A stretch of 64,000 nt of DNA from Roseomonas sp. KE2513 (GCF_016107305.1 NZ_RCVR01000017.1:53500-117499), one strand, 5' to 3'; counted from the first letter of the stretch, positions 8,806 through 17,545 are shown. Numbers and translations are program-made. The notes: generated from the sequence alone by a model not told the origin.

Positions 8806-9801
8806 ATGGCCCTTACCCGTCGGAACCTCGTCGCAGCCGGTACTGCCGGCGCCGCAAGCCTCGCCGCCCTCTGCGAGGCCCGCGCGCAGGCGGCGACGCG
8901 ATGGCAGTTCGCCACCCCCTACGCGGACACCAATTTCCACACCCGCAACGTGAAGGCCTTCGTGGAGGACATCCAGAAGGCGACGAACGGCGCGCTGCAG
9001 GTGCAGCTCCACACCAACGGCTCCCTCCTGCCGATGCCGCAGATCAAGCGCGGCGTGCAGCAGGGCCAGGTGCAGCTCGGCGAGATCCTCATCTCCGCCT
9101 ATGGCAACGAGGATCCATTCTTCGAACTGGACGGCGTGCCGCTGCTGGCCCCGAACTTCGAGGCGGTGGTGAAGCTGGCCGCGGCGTCCCGCCCCTTCAT
9201 CGAGGCCCGCTTCCAGCGCACGGGCCTCACCATGCTCTACAACGTGCCCTGGCCCCCCGGCGGCTTCTACAGCAACGCGCCGATCGAGAACCTGGACGCG
9301 CTGAAGGGCACGCGCTTCCGCACCTTCAACACCATGACCAACCGCTTCGCGACGCTCGTCGGCGCCAACCCCACGCTCGTCCAGGCGGCCGAGGTCCCGC
9401 AGGCCTTCGCGACGGGCGTGATCAACGCCATGGTCACCAGCGCCGCGACGGGCGTCGATTCACAGGCCTGGGACTACTGCAAGGTCTTCACCCCCGTGAA
9501 CTTCAGCTACACCAACAACGTCGTTTTCGTCGGCCGCCGCGCGCTGGAAGCACTTCCGGCAGCGCAGCGCACGGCGGTCATGGAAGCCGCCAAGGAGGCG
9601 CAGGCGCGCGGGCTGGAAATGGCGCGCGCCTCCGACAAGGAGGCGCAGGACATGCTCGCCTCCCGCGGACTGAAGATCGAGCAGCCGAGCGCGGCCCTTA
9701 AGGAGGGTCTGAACCGCATCAGCGCCACCATGACCGACGAATGGGTGGCCAAGGCCGGCGAGGACGGCAGGAAGCTGATCGACGCCTACAAGGCCGCCTG
9801 A
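8806..9801 (+). CDS. dctP: TRAP transporter solute-binding protein, DctP family
   Basis: Periplasmic solute receptor of 331 residues. The N-terminus has a Tat-like signal (TRRNLVAAGTAGAASLAAL, cleavage probably after ARAQA). The mature protein has the DctP fold landmarks, including LKGTRFRTFNTMTNRF, where the Arg that clamps the ligand carboxylate is expected. First gene of a complete TRAP set, with DctQ 10 bases and DctM 6 bases downstream of each other. Ligand is probably an organic acid but is not identifiable. Confidence 0.9.
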   Translation: MALTRRNLVAAGTAGAASLAALCEARAQAATRWQFATPYADTNFHTRNVKAFVEDIQKATNGALQVQLHTNGSLLPMPQIKRGVQQGQVQLGEILISAYGNEDPFFELDGVPLLAPNFEAVVKLAAASRPFIEARFQRTGLTMLYNVPWPPGGFYSNAPIENLDALKGTRFRTFNTMTNRFATLVGANPTLVQAAEVPQAFATGVINAMVTSAATGVDSQAWDYCKVFTPVNFSYTNNVVFVGRRALEALPAAQRTAVMEAAKEAQARGLEMARASDKEAQDMLASRGLKIEQPSAALKEGLNRISATMTDEWVAKAGEDGRKLIDAYKAA

Positions 9802-9811
9802 GCGCGGCCCG

Positions 9812-10348
9812 GTGATCCGGCGCGGGCTCGACGCCCTCTACGCGGTGGGGGCGGCGCTGGCCGCGCTGTCCCTCCTCGGCATCTTCCTCGTCATGATGGC
9901 GCAGGTGGCCTGCCGCTTCCTCAACACGCCCTTTCCGGGCGCGGACGACATCAGCGCCTATCTCTGCGTCTCGACCACCTTCTTCGCTCTTGCCCTGACG
10001 TTCAAGCGCGGCGAGCTGATCAGGGTCGGGCTGCTGCTGGAGAAGCTTGCACCCGGGCCGCGCCGGATCATGGAGATGCTCGCGCTGGCGCTCGCCGCCA
10101 TCGGCTGCGCCTATGCCGTTTGGTGGACGGCGGACGACGTGCGCTTCTCGATCGAGATCGAGGACGTCGCCCAGGGCGCGCTCGCCATCCCGCTCTGGAT
10201 CCCCAAGCTCGCCATGCCGCTCGGCGCGGGCATCCTCCTTGTCGCGGTGCTGGACGAGCTGGCAACCGTGCTCCGCGGCGGGCGCCCGAACTACGTCATC
10301 GCCGCGGAGGAGCGCGCCGCGCGCGGCGACTTCTCGGCCGAGGTATAG
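9812..10348 (+). CDS. dctQ: TRAP transporter small permease, DctQ
   Basis: 178-residue membrane protein with four hydrophobic segments, the standard DctQ topology. Starts with GTG. It shows the family pattern of FLVMMAQVACRFL in helix 1 and GADDISAYL before helix 2. Acts as the small subunit that stabilises the DctM channel in the Na+-coupled TRAP transporter. Gene order P-Q-M and spacing of under 11 bases support one operon. Confidence 0.88.
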   Translation: MIRRGLDALYAVGAALAALSLLGIFLVMMAQVACRFLNTPFPGADDISAYLCVSTTFFALALTFKRGELIRVGLLLEKLAPGPRRIMEMLALALAAIGCAYAVWWTADDVRFSIEIEDVAQGALAIPLWIPKLAMPLGAGILLVAVLDELATVLRGGRPNYVIAAEERAARGDFSAEV

Positions 10349-10354
10349 ATCCCG

Positions 10355-11656
10355 ATGGAATTGCTGGAACTCTCGGGCCTGCTGCTCCTGCTGCTGGGCC
10401 TCCTCCTCGCGGGCGGGCTCTGGATCGGGATGAGCCTCGCGCTGGTGGGCTTCGTCGCCGTCAGCTTCGTCCATCCCCAGCCCGGCACCTATCTCGCGAG
10501 TGCCTTCTGGGAGGCGACCGGCTCATGGACACTGGCCGCGCTGCCGATGTTCGTGTGGATGGGCGAGATCCTGTTCCGCACGAAGCTGTCCGAGGAATTG
10601 TTCAACGGCCTCGCCCCCTGGGTGCGGCGCATCCCCGGCCGGCTGCTGCACGTGAACATCCTTGCCTGCGGCATCTTCGGCTCCGTCTCCGGCTCCTCCG
10701 CCGCCACCTGCGCGACGGTGTCGAAGATCGCGCTGCCGGAACTCAAGCGCCGCGGCTACGACGAGGACGTGGCGATCGGCAGTCTCGCCACCTCCGGCAC
10801 GCTCGGGATCATGATCCCGCCCTCGATCATCATGGTCGTCTACGCCGTCGCGGCGGAGGTCTCGATCGTCCGGGTCTTCATCGCCGGCTGCATTCCCGGC
10901 CTCATTGTGATGGTGCTGTTCAGCCTCTACATCGCGGTCTGGGCGCTGCTGAACCCGAAGAAGCAGCCGCCGATGGAGCCGCGGATGTCGCTTCGGGAGA
11001 AGTTGCGGGAATCCGCTCAGCTCATTCCGTGCGCTATCCTCATCGTCGGCGTCATCGGCACGATGTTCGTGGGCTGGGCGACGGCGACCGAGGCCGCAGC
11101 CTTCGGCGTGCTCGGAAGCCTGCTGCTGGCGGCGGTCACGCGCTGCCTCACCTGGGAGAGCTTCCGCGACAGCCTGACGGGCGCGACGAGGCTCTCCTGC
11201 ATGATCATGTTCATCCTGGCAGGCGCCGCCTACCTGACGAAAGCGATGGCGCTGACCGGCATCCCGGCCGCGCTCGCCACCGCCGTCGCAGGGTTGGGGC
11301 TTGGGCCCTACGGCATCATCGCGATGCTCACCGTGGTCTATGTGCTGCTCGGCACCGCGCTCGACGGCACCTCGATGATCGTGCTCACCACATCCATCGT
11401 CGTGCCGATGATCCAGCAGGCCGGCTTCGATCTCGTGTGGTTCGGCATCTTCATCGTGCTGCTCGTGGAGATCGCCGAGATCACCCCGCCGGTCGGGTTC
11501 AACCTCTTCGTCATGCAGACGATGACGGGCAGGGAGCAGACGGCCGTCGCCAAGGCGTCCCTGCCGTTCTTCCTCATGCTGGTGGTGACGGTCGCGATCA
11601 TCACGCTCTGGCCGCGCACCGTGACCTGGCTGCCGGACGTCCTGCTGAGCCGCTGA
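10355..11656 (+). CDS. dctM: TRAP transporter large permease, DctM
   Basis: 433-residue inner-membrane protein with about 12 hydrophobic segments, the transport subunit of the TRAP carrier. Motifs typical of DctM are visible: GSVSGSSAATCATVSKIALPEL, TSGTLGIMIPPSIIMVVYA and VEIAEITPPVGFNLFVMQ. Together with DctP and DctQ it makes a complete Na+-driven periplasmic-binding-protein-dependent importer. A GC-rich hairpin lies just after the stop codon. Confidence 0.92.
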   Translation: MELLELSGLLLLLLGLLLAGGLWIGMSLALVGFVAVSFVHPQPGTYLASAFWEATGSWTLAALPMFVWMGEILFRTKLSEELFNGLAPWVRRIPGRLLHVNILACGIFGSVSGSSAATCATVSKIALPELKRRGYDEDVAIGSLATSGTLGIMIPPSIIMVVYAVAAEVSIVRVFIAGCIPGLIVMVLFSLYIAVWALLNPKKQPPMEPRMSLREKLRESAQLIPCAILIVGVIGTMFVGWATATEAAAFGVLGSLLLAAVTRCLTWESFRDSLTGATRLSCMIMFILAGAAYLTKAMALTGIPAALATAVAGLGLGPYGIIAMLTVVYVLLGTALDGTSMIVLTTSIVVPMIQQAGFDLVWFGIFIVLLVEIAEITPPVGFNLFVMQTMTGREQTAVAKASLPFFLMLVVTVAIITLWPRTVTWLPDVLLSR

Positions 11657-11665
11657 CATGAAAAA

Positions 11666-11690
11666 CGCCGCCGGGACCTGCCCGGCGGCG
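11666..11690 (-). terminator. GC-rich hairpin terminator between dctM and a convergent gene
   Basis: Perfect 10-bp stem CGCCGCCGGG / CCCGGCGGCG with a 5-base loop. Read on the minus strand the stem is followed directly by TTTTT, so it fits a rho-independent terminator for the 11732-12109 gene. On the plus strand the tail is only CTTCTC, so for the TRAP operon it is weaker. Confidence 0.7.
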
Positions 11691-11731
11691 CTTCTCGACC
11701 TTTCCCGGGGCCTCGCGGCCTCGGGGCCTGC

Positions 11732-12109
11732 TCACATCACGGGGCGCAGGCTGCCGTCGGGGGCGCGCTCGAAGACGCCGCCGCCGCCCATGTAGGCGCC
11801 GTCCGGGTTGTTCGCGGCGCGGCGGTTGGCGCGCATCTCGCGGCGCATCGCCTGGCGCTCGCGCATCGCGCGGCGATGGTGCATGCCGCTGTGCGGCATA
11901 TCGGAAGCGGCCGTGCCGGAGGACATCGTGCCGCTGGTGGCGGGCGCCATCGCGCGGCCGCGCGGCATAGGGGCGCCGGACATGCCGGCGGCCGGGTTCG
12001 CGCCCGGGGCGACCATGTCGCTCTGGGCCTGGGCATGGGCACCCGGCGCGGCGGCGACGAGGGCGGTGAAGGTGAAGGCGGCGGCGAGCACCGTCAGCTT
12101 GCGGGACAT
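11732..12109 (-). CDS. small secreted Met/Arg/His-rich protein of unknown function
   Basis: 125 residues beginning MSRKLTVLAAAFTFTALVAAAPGAHAQ, a clear Sec signal peptide. The mature chain has many methionines, then a basic HHRRAMRERQAMRREMRANRRA stretch, then a short GAYMGGGGVFER tail. No known domain. The Met/His/Arg content could suit metal or polyanion binding, but that is speculation. An AGGAGAC ribosome site precedes the ATG at 12109; the longer upstream frame has no signal sequence. Confidence 0.65.
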   Translation of the reverse strand: MSRKLTVLAAAFTFTALVAAAPGAHAQAQSDMVAPGANPAAGMSGAPMPRGRAMAPATSGTMSSGTAASDMPHSGMHHRRAMRERQAMRREMRANRRAANNPDGAYMGGGGVFERAPDGSLRPVM

Positions 12110-12253
12110 GGAAGTCTCCTGTTCTGCGATCCCTCGGGCGCGGCGAGGGCCCGTCCTCGGTGGATCGGGGACGCAACGTGGCGAAGGTGTCGCGGGTTTC
12201 CCGCAACTGTCCCGCCGCCGGCAACCGCGGCTGGGCATCCTCGTTGCGCCCCT

Positions 12254-13549
12254 ATGTGGGAAGCGCTGAAAGCCTTGTTCCGTTCCTGGGGGCTGGTGGC
12301 GCTTGCCACGCTGCTCGGACTGCTGGTGGCTTGGCGCTTCGTTTCCCCGCCGCCGCCCGAGACCATCCGCTTCGCCATCACCGCCGAACCCGGCAGCGCC
12401 TATAACCGTGCGGTGGACCGCTATGCTGAGGAACTCGAGGCCGAGCGCTTCAAGGTGGAGCGGGTGCCCGCGCAGGGATCGGTCGAGAACCTCCGTCTCC
12501 TGCGGGAGGGACGGGTGGACCTCGCCCTCGTGCAGGGCGGCGTGCCGTCCTCCGTTGGGGCTGCCGGGCTGGCGACGCTCGGGCAGGTTTTCTACGAGCC
12601 GACCTGGGTGTTCGTCCGCTCCGCGCCGGAGGGAGGCAATCCGGTCGCGGCGCTGCGCGGCCGGAGGGTGGCGGTAGGGCCGGAGGGAAGCGGCACGCGG
12701 GTGCTGGCGCTGGCCCTGCTGGCGGCGAACGGCTTGCCGGCGGAGGCGGTCGAAGCGGTGCCGCTCGCGGGGATGGCCGCAGCGGAGGCGCTCCTCAGCG
12801 GCGACGTGCAGGCCGCGGTCCTGGTCGCCGCCGAGCCGAGCGCGGGGATCGAGCGCCTCGTCCGTGCACCGGGGATCACGCTGTTGAACTTCGCCAGCCG
12901 CGCTGCGGCCTACGAGGCCCAGCTACCTTACCTGTATCGGGTCGTGCTGCCCAACGCGGCGCTCAGTCTGGCCGAGGGGCTGCCGCGGGGTGACGTGACG
13001 CTGATGGCGCCGGCCGCCTCGCTGCTTGCGCGCGCCGACCTCAACCCGCAGGTGGCCGCGCTGATGATGCGGATCCTGCGCGACACCCATAAGAACCGCC
13101 CCCTCTTCGCCCCGGCGGGGCGCTTTCCGTCGGGCCTGGACCACGAGGTGCCGCTGCAGGCCGATGCCTCGCGCTTCTACGAGAAGGGCATCTCCTTTCT
13201 GCAGACTTACCTGCCGTTCTGGCTGGCGATCACGGTGGAGCGGCTCTGGGTGCTGCTGATCCCGCTCGTCACCTTGCTGCTGCCGCTCGCCCGCATCGCA
13301 CCGCCCATCTACACGTGGCAGATCGAGCGCCAGCTCTGGAGCATCTACAGCCGCGTGCGGAAGGTGGACGAGGAGAGCGAGAAGGGCCTCTCCATCCGCA
13401 CCGCTGCGCGGCTGGACGCTCTGGAGAAGGAGGCTGCCGCGCTGCAGCTGCCCGACAGCTACGCGGACCGCATCTACGAGCTGCGGCGTCACATCGCCTG
13501 GTTGCGGGAGCGGAAGACGGGAACCGTGCCCGCCGTGCCGCTAAGCTAA
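12254..13549 (+). CDS. TAXI family TRAP solute-binding protein, membrane-anchored
   Basis: 431-residue protein with an N-terminal membrane segment (about residues 12-30), a TAXI-type periplasmic binding domain (IRFAITAEPGSAYNRAVDRYAEEL, GRVDLALVQGG, GRRVAVGPEGSGTRVLA) and a second hydrophobic segment at about 322-345, followed by a ~85-residue charged cytoplasmic tail. TAXI proteins normally deliver ligands to a fused DctQM permease, but no such permease is adjacent. Anchoring at both ends suggests a dedicated membrane-bound receptor or a signalling role. Starts at ATG 12254; the earlier frame is antisense shadow. Confidence 0.8.
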   Translation: MWEALKALFRSWGLVALATLLGLLVAWRFVSPPPPETIRFAITAEPGSAYNRAVDRYAEELEAERFKVERVPAQGSVENLRLLREGRVDLALVQGGVPSSVGAAGLATLGQVFYEPTWVFVRSAPEGGNPVAALRGRRVAVGPEGSGTRVLALALLAANGLPAEAVEAVPLAGMAAAEALLSGDVQAAVLVAAEPSAGIERLVRAPGITLLNFASRAAAYEAQLPYLYRVVLPNAALSLAEGLPRGDVTLMAPAASLLARADLNPQVAALMMRILRDTHKNRPLFAPAGRFPSGLDHEVPLQADASRFYEKGISFLQTYLPFWLAITVERLWVLLIPLVTLLLPLARIAPPIYTWQIERQLWSIYSRVRKVDEESEKGLSIRTAARLDALEKEAAALQLPDSYADRIYELRRHIAWLRERKTGTVPAVPLS

Positions 13550-13557
13550 CAGCCGTC

Positions 13558-14868
13558 CTAGAAGGAGACGCGCCCGAACAGCGCGTGCAGGATCGCGAAG
13601 AGCGCGCCGCCTGCGAGCGCCCCGACCACAGTGCCGTTGATCCGCACGTATTGCAGGTCGCGCCCCACGCGCAGCTCGATCTTGTCCACGACGGTCGCCG
13701 TGTCCCAACCCGCGACCACGTCGCCGATGAAGCCGGCGATCCGCCCCTGCGCCGCCGGCAGCACCGCGAGCAGGGCGGCCTCGATCCCACGGTCCAGCCG
13801 CGCCCGCGCCGCGCCGTCCTGCTCCAGCAGGTCGCCAAGATTCGTCAACAGACCTGCGATCAGGGACACCGTGCGGCCGGAGGGGCGGCCCGCATCCGCC
13901 TCCAGCGCGCCACGCAGCCGCGTCCAGGCATCGCCTAACCAAGCGGCGACGGCGGGGTGGGAAAGGGCGCCGCGCAGGGCTGCGGAGATCGCTTCCGCCC
14001 GGCCGGGATCGTTCTCCAGCCGGTCGATCTCCGCTTCGAGCCAGGCTTCGAAGGCGGCACGCAGCTCGCTGTCCTCCGGGTCCATCTTCTCCAGTTCCGC
14101 GTTCAGCGCGGACAGGACGCGCCGGGCCACGGCGGCGCCGGCCATCCAACCGACCAGCGCGCCCCCTTCCGCCCGCACGCGCTGGGCAATGGCGGCCTTC
14201 AGGCTCTCCTCCTTCGCCGCCATCAGGGCGCGCAACTGGGAGAGGGCGAGGTCGAACACCTCCTGGTGCCGCCCGCCTTGCATGAGCAGGCGAAGCGCCC
14301 GCGCGACCAGCCGGGCGGCGGCCGGGCCGGAAACCATGCGCGGCAGCAGCCGGAACAGGAGCCGCCGCGCCCGGCCGTCCTCCAGCGACCGCAGGATGCG
14401 GGGAAGGGCGGCCGCCACACCCTCGGCCATCGGGCGCACCGTCTCAGGGTCCGAGAGGAAGCGGCGCAGCAGGGCAGGGGCGTCGATCCGCCCAGCCACG
14501 CGCCGCACCTCCGCCTCGGTCAGCACATGGTTGGCGACGAAGCGGCCCAGACCCTGGCCCAGCCGTGCTTTCTCGCGCGGGATGATGGCGGTGTGCGGGA
14601 TGGGAAGGCCCAGCGGGTGGCGGAACAGGGCAGTGACCGCGAACCAGTCCGCCAGCCCGCCCACCAGCCCGGCCTTGCCCGCTGCCTGGAGCAGCTCGGT
14701 CCCATAGCCCGGCGGCAGGGCGTAGGAGCCGAGCGTCACCCCGGCCATGCCCGCGAGGAGCCCGTTCGCGATCCTCCGCTGCCGGCCCAGGCGCGCCCGC
14801 AGGGCATCGTCGCCACGGTCCACCCGCGGGGGTTGGAGAAGAGAGGCATTGGGGGGCGTCATGTCCAT
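13558..14868 (-). CDS. DUF445 family membrane protein
   Basis: About 436 residues with hydrophobic segments near both ends and a long helical middle, as in YjiN/DUF445 proteins. The family signature GKAGLVGGLADWFAVTALFRHPLGLPIPHTAIIP region follows the first segment, and the C-terminus ends in a short hydrophobic stretch (NGTVVGALAGGALFAILHALFG). Function is not established for the family. Starts at MDMTPP (14868) or the ATG six bases further in; the choice is not decisive. Divergent from the zinc-uptake operon. Confidence 0.8.
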   Translation of the reverse strand: MDMTPPNASLLQPPRVDRGDDALRARLGRQRRIANGLLAGMAGVTLGSYALPPGYGTELLQAAGKAGLVGGLADWFAVTALFRHPLGLPIPHTAIIPREKARLGQGLGRFVANHVLTEAEVRRVAGRIDAPALLRRFLSDPETVRPMAEGVAAALPRILRSLEDGRARRLLFRLLPRMVSGPAAARLVARALRLLMQGGRHQEVFDLALSQLRALMAAKEESLKAAIAQRVRAEGGALVGWMAGAAVARRVLSALNAELEKMDPEDSELRAAFEAWLEAEIDRLENDPGRAEAISAALRGALSHPAVAAWLGDAWTRLRGALEADAGRPSGRTVSLIAGLLTNLGDLLEQDGAARARLDRGIEAALLAVLPAAQGRIAGFIGDVVAGWDTATVVDKIELRVGRDLQYVRINGTVVGALAGGALFAILHALFGRVSF

Positions 14869-14963
14869 CCTGGCGAAGAGTGGCGATCCGGCCACTGCAT
14901 CTCCAGGGCTGCCGTTCCTTACCCGGGGACCGGCGGGCGTTGAACGCGGGGGAGGGGAGGCGT

Positions 14964-15113
14964 ATGTTATGTCGTAACACCATGACCGATACCCGCCGCC
15001 TCCGCCTGGAAGACCCGCTCTCGCTCGCTGCCGGCGCCCTGCCGCGGCTGGGCTGGGGCGCTGCCGTTTCGGCCCTGCTCTGGGGTGCGGTCGCCTGGGC
15101 GCTCGCGGCGTGA
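14964..15113 (+). CDS. small single-pass membrane protein at head of zinc-uptake operon
   Basis: Short ORF (49 residues from ATG 14964, or 43 from ATG 14982) that ends LGWGAAVSALLWGAVAWALAA, one probable membrane helix. A strong GGAGGGGAGG sits 3 bases before the 14964 ATG; the 14982 ATG has no ribosome site. Its stop overlaps the GTG start of znuC by 4 bases, which argues that it is translated and coupled. No function is known to me; it may be a small accessory subunit of the transporter or a leader ORF. Confidence 0.5.
   Translation: MLCRNTMTDTRRLRLEDPLSLAAGALPRLGWGAAVSALLWGAVAWALAA
14965..14979. promoter_or_regulatory. Zur box (zinc uptake regulator operator)
   Basis: Inverted repeat TGTTA-N5-TAACA, A/T-rich inside a GC-rich context, directly before the zinc ABC genes. 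This arrangement is what is expected for an alphaproteobacterial Zur operator, so zinc-replete repression of the downstream operon is inferred. It overlaps the possible ATG at 14964, so Zur binding would cover the translation start as well. Confidence 0.7.
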
Positions 15114-15841
15114 GCGGGGCGATTCGCCTCCGCGACGTGACGCTCTCGCACGAGCGCCACCCTGCGGTTCACCATCTTTCCGGCGAGTTCGCCCCCGGCA
15201 GCCTCACGGCGGTGGTGGGCCCGAACGGCGCCGGCAAGACGACGCTTCTGCGGGCTATCGCGGGGCTCCACCCGCTGGACGAGGGACGGATCGAGTGGCC
15301 GGAGGGGCGCATTGCCCTCCTGCCGCAGATGTCGGCCCTCGACCGTTCCTTCCCGATTGCCTGCCTGGACGTGGCGCTGCTCGGCCACTGGTCCCGCACC
15401 GGCGCCTTCCGCGCCATCGGCGCATCGGAGCGCGCGCGGGCGGAAACGGCGCTGGAGGCGGTCGGGCTCGGGGGCTTCAGCCGCCGGCCAGTTGGCAGCC
15501 TCTCAGCAGGGCAGTTCCAGCGGCTGCTCTTCGCGCGGCTGCTGGTGCAGGACGCCCCCATCATCCTGTTGGACGAGCCCTTCAACGCCGTGGACGCGCG
15601 CACCGCGGCCGACCTGCTCCGCCTCGTGCGGGAATGGCACGGGCAGGGGCGTACCGTCATCGCGGTGCTGCACGACCTCGACCTCGTGCGGCGGGAATTC
15701 CCCGAAACCCTTCTTCTCGCCCGCGACCCCATCGCCTGGGGCGGCACGGAGGAGGCGCTGGGCGCCGCCAATCGGATGCGCGCCCGCATGATGGCCGAGG
15801 GCTGGGACGCCGCCGCCGTGCCCTGCGAGCGGGCCGCCTGA
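15110..15841 (+). CDS. znuC: zinc ABC transporter ATP-binding protein
   Basis: 243-residue ABC ATPase with Walker A GPNGAGKTT (37-45), Q-loop region LLPQMSALDRSFPI typical of metal (ZnuC/MntA) importers, signature LSAGQ (about 128-132), Walker B IILLDEP and H-loop VLHDLDL. Starts with GTG overlapping the preceding small ORF. Powers zinc import with the ZnuB permease that follows. The Zur box upstream supports zinc over manganese. The periplasmic ZnuA is not in this window. Confidence 0.88.
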   Translation: MSGAIRLRDVTLSHERHPAVHHLSGEFAPGSLTAVVGPNGAGKTTLLRAIAGLHPLDEGRIEWPEGRIALLPQMSALDRSFPIACLDVALLGHWSRTGAFRAIGASERARAETALEAVGLGGFSRRPVGSLSAGQFQRLLFARLLVQDAPIILLDEPFNAVDARTAADLLRLVREWHGQGRTVIAVLHDLDLVRREFPETLLLARDPIAWGGTEEALGAANRMRARMMAEGWDAAAVPCERAA

Positions 15842-15845
15842 TCCC

Positions 15846-16730
15846 CTGCTGTCCGGTTCCCTTCCCTACGACCTCCTGATCGCGCCCTTCGCCGAGTTCG
15901 GCTTCCTGCGGCGCGCGCTGGTCGGTTGCCTCGCGCTCTCGGTCGCGGCGCCCCCGCTCGGCGTCTTTCTCGTGTTGCGCCGGATGAGCCTGACGGCGGA
16001 CGTGCTTGCCCACGGCATCCTGCCGGGCATCGCCGCAGGCTTCCTCGTCGCGGGCCTCTCGGTCACGGCCATGTCGCTCGGCGGGCTGGTGGCGGGGCTG
16101 GTGGTGGCGCTCGGCGCCGGGGCGCTCTCCCGCGCGACGGGCGGGCGGGAGGATTCGACCCTCGCTGCCCTCTACCTCGTGGCGCTCGCCCTCGGCGTGG
16201 TGATGATCTCGATGGGCGCGGGATCGGTGGAGCTGACCAACCTTCTCTTCGGCAGCGTCCTCGGCGTGGACGACCCGGCGCTGCTGATGATGGCCGGAGT
16301 GGCGACGCTGACCCTCCTCGCCCTCGCCCTCGCCTGGCGGCCGCTGGTGCTGGAGTGCTTCGACCCTTCCTTTGCCGCGGCCGAGCGCGCGGGCGGCGGG
16401 CTCTGGCACATGCTCTTCATGGGGCTGGTGGTGCTGAACGTGCTGGCGGCCTTCCAGGCGCTGGGCACGCTGATGGCAGTCGGGCTGATGATGCTGCCCG
16501 CCGTCGCCTCACGGCACTGGGCGCGCGGCGTGGGTGGCATGGCCTATGCGGCCTCCAGCATCGCCATCCTCTCCTCAGTCGCGGGGATCCTCGCCTCCTA
16601 TCACCTGGACGTGCCCACCGGGCCGGCGGTGGTGCTGGCAGCCGGGCTGGCCTGGCTGGTCTCGGTCCTCGCAGGACCGGTCGAAGGGGTGCTCGCACGG
16701 GTGCTACGGCGCCGGCATCTCGCGGGCTGA
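15846..16730 (+). CDS. znuB: zinc ABC transporter permease (non-canonical start)
   Basis: ZnuB/MntB-type permease with about 8 membrane segments. The first ATG in frame (15972) would give 252 residues but would cut off the conserved beginning: translating back in the same frame gives PYDLLIAPFAEFGFLRRALVG and GVFLVLRRMSL, the standard ZnuB N-terminus. Between the znuC stop (15839-15841) and 15972 the frame is open but has no suitable ATG, and no GTG or TTG before this N-terminus; CTG codons at 15846 and 15849 are the best starts. Translation is likely coupled to znuC termination. Confidence 0.75.
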   Translation: MLSGSLPYDLLIAPFAEFGFLRRALVGCLALSVAAPPLGVFLVLRRMSLTADVLAHGILPGIAAGFLVAGLSVTAMSLGGLVAGLVVALGAGALSRATGGREDSTLAALYLVALALGVVMISMGAGSVELTNLLFGSVLGVDDPALLMMAGVATLTLLALALAWRPLVLECFDPSFAAAERAGGGLWHMLFMGLVVLNVLAAFQALGTLMAVGLMMLPAVASRHWARGVGGMAYAASSIAILSSVAGILASYHLDVPTGPAVVLAAGLAWLVSVLAGPVEGVLARVLRRRHLAG

Positions 16731-16804
16731 GCGGGACGCCTGCCACGCGCCCGCGCCTGCCGCGTTTCTCTTCGATCCCCGCAAGGATGACGAAGGAGAT
16801 GGAC

Positions 16805-17023
16805 ATGGCCTCGAAATGGGACGACCGGCTGCGCCAGGCGGCGGAGACCCGCGGCACGGTGACGATCACCTGCACCGAGGGTGAGAAGGACGATATCGCC
16901 GCGGCGGCCGAGGCGGTCGGCGCGCGCTACCGGCTGCACCCGCAACTCGACCGGGCGCCCGCCAACGGCATGCGCGTCGGCTTCCGCCACGTCGGCGGCG
17001 AGGGCGAGCCGCCGCTGAGCTGA
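16805..17023 (+). CDS. small conserved-looking cytoplasmic protein, unknown
   Basis: 72 residues, no membrane segment, with an acidic middle (CTEGEKDDIAAAAEAVGARYRLHPQ). An AAGGAG ribosome site lies 7 bases before the ATG at 16805, and an in-frame ATG lies two codons earlier. Seventy-four bases after znuB; may be read through from it. I do not recognise a family. Confidence 0.5.
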   Translation: MASKWDDRLRQAAETRGTVTITCTEGEKDDIAAAAEAVGARYRLHPQLDRAPANGMRVGFRHVGGEGEPPLS

Positions 17024-17185
17024 GCGTGCCGCGGCCCGCTGGCGGCCGCACGGCGCGCCCGCGCCGGCAGCAGGCGCCTCGCCCCGCGAGGGTGCCCCGC
17101 CGATCCCTTCCCGCAGCCCCTTGCTGGCAGGCCCGGCCGGGCGGCACAACGGCCCCGCTAGGATAAGCGGCAGTGAGGACAGGAC

Positions 17186-17545
17186 ATGATGGCAATCCGG
17201 CGTCTGGCGGAGGAGGAGCGTCTGAGCGGCGCGACGGTGGCGGGCGGCTTCGTCTTCCTGGCCGGGCAGGTGGCCGACGACGCGACCCTCGACGCCGAGG
17301 GGCAGACCGCCGACATCCTCCGCCAGATCGACGCCCTGCTGGTCGAGGCGGGCACGGACAAGCGCGCGCTGCTCCAGGTGCAGATAATTCTGGCGGACAT
17401 CAAGGACGCGCCCGCGATGAACCGGGCCTGGGATGCCTGGCTCGACCCTGGCGCAAAGCCCGCGCGGATGACGATCCAGGCGCCGCTGGTGAACCCGTCC
17501 TGGCGGGTGGAGATCACCGGCATCGCCCTGGCCCCCGCGGGATGA
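17186..17545 (+). CDS. RidA family protein (enamine/imine deaminase)
   Basis: 119-residue YjgF/YER057c/UK114-type protein, normally a trimer that hydrolyses reactive enamines/imines. The conserved C-terminal block is seen as ARMTIQAPLVNPSWRVEITGIA, including the family Arg (PAR) and Glu (VEI). The N-terminal half has GFVFLAGQVADD. Its stop overlaps the start of the potassium channel gene (ATGA), so they are co-translated. Confidence 0.88.
   Translation: MMAIRRLAEEERLSGATVAGGFVFLAGQVADDATLDAEGQTADILRQIDALLVEAGTDKRALLQVQIILADIKDAPAMNRAWDAWLDPGAKPARMTIQAPLVNPSWRVEITGIALAPAG

Noticed and set aside
12150..12210. EcfG promoter for the 11732-12109 gene (GGAAAC ... GTT on minus strand)
   Set aside because: The -35 has an extra base and the spacing does not match.
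15972..16730. ZnuB starting at ATG 15972
   Set aside because: It would remove a conserved N-terminal helix that is encoded in frame upstream.
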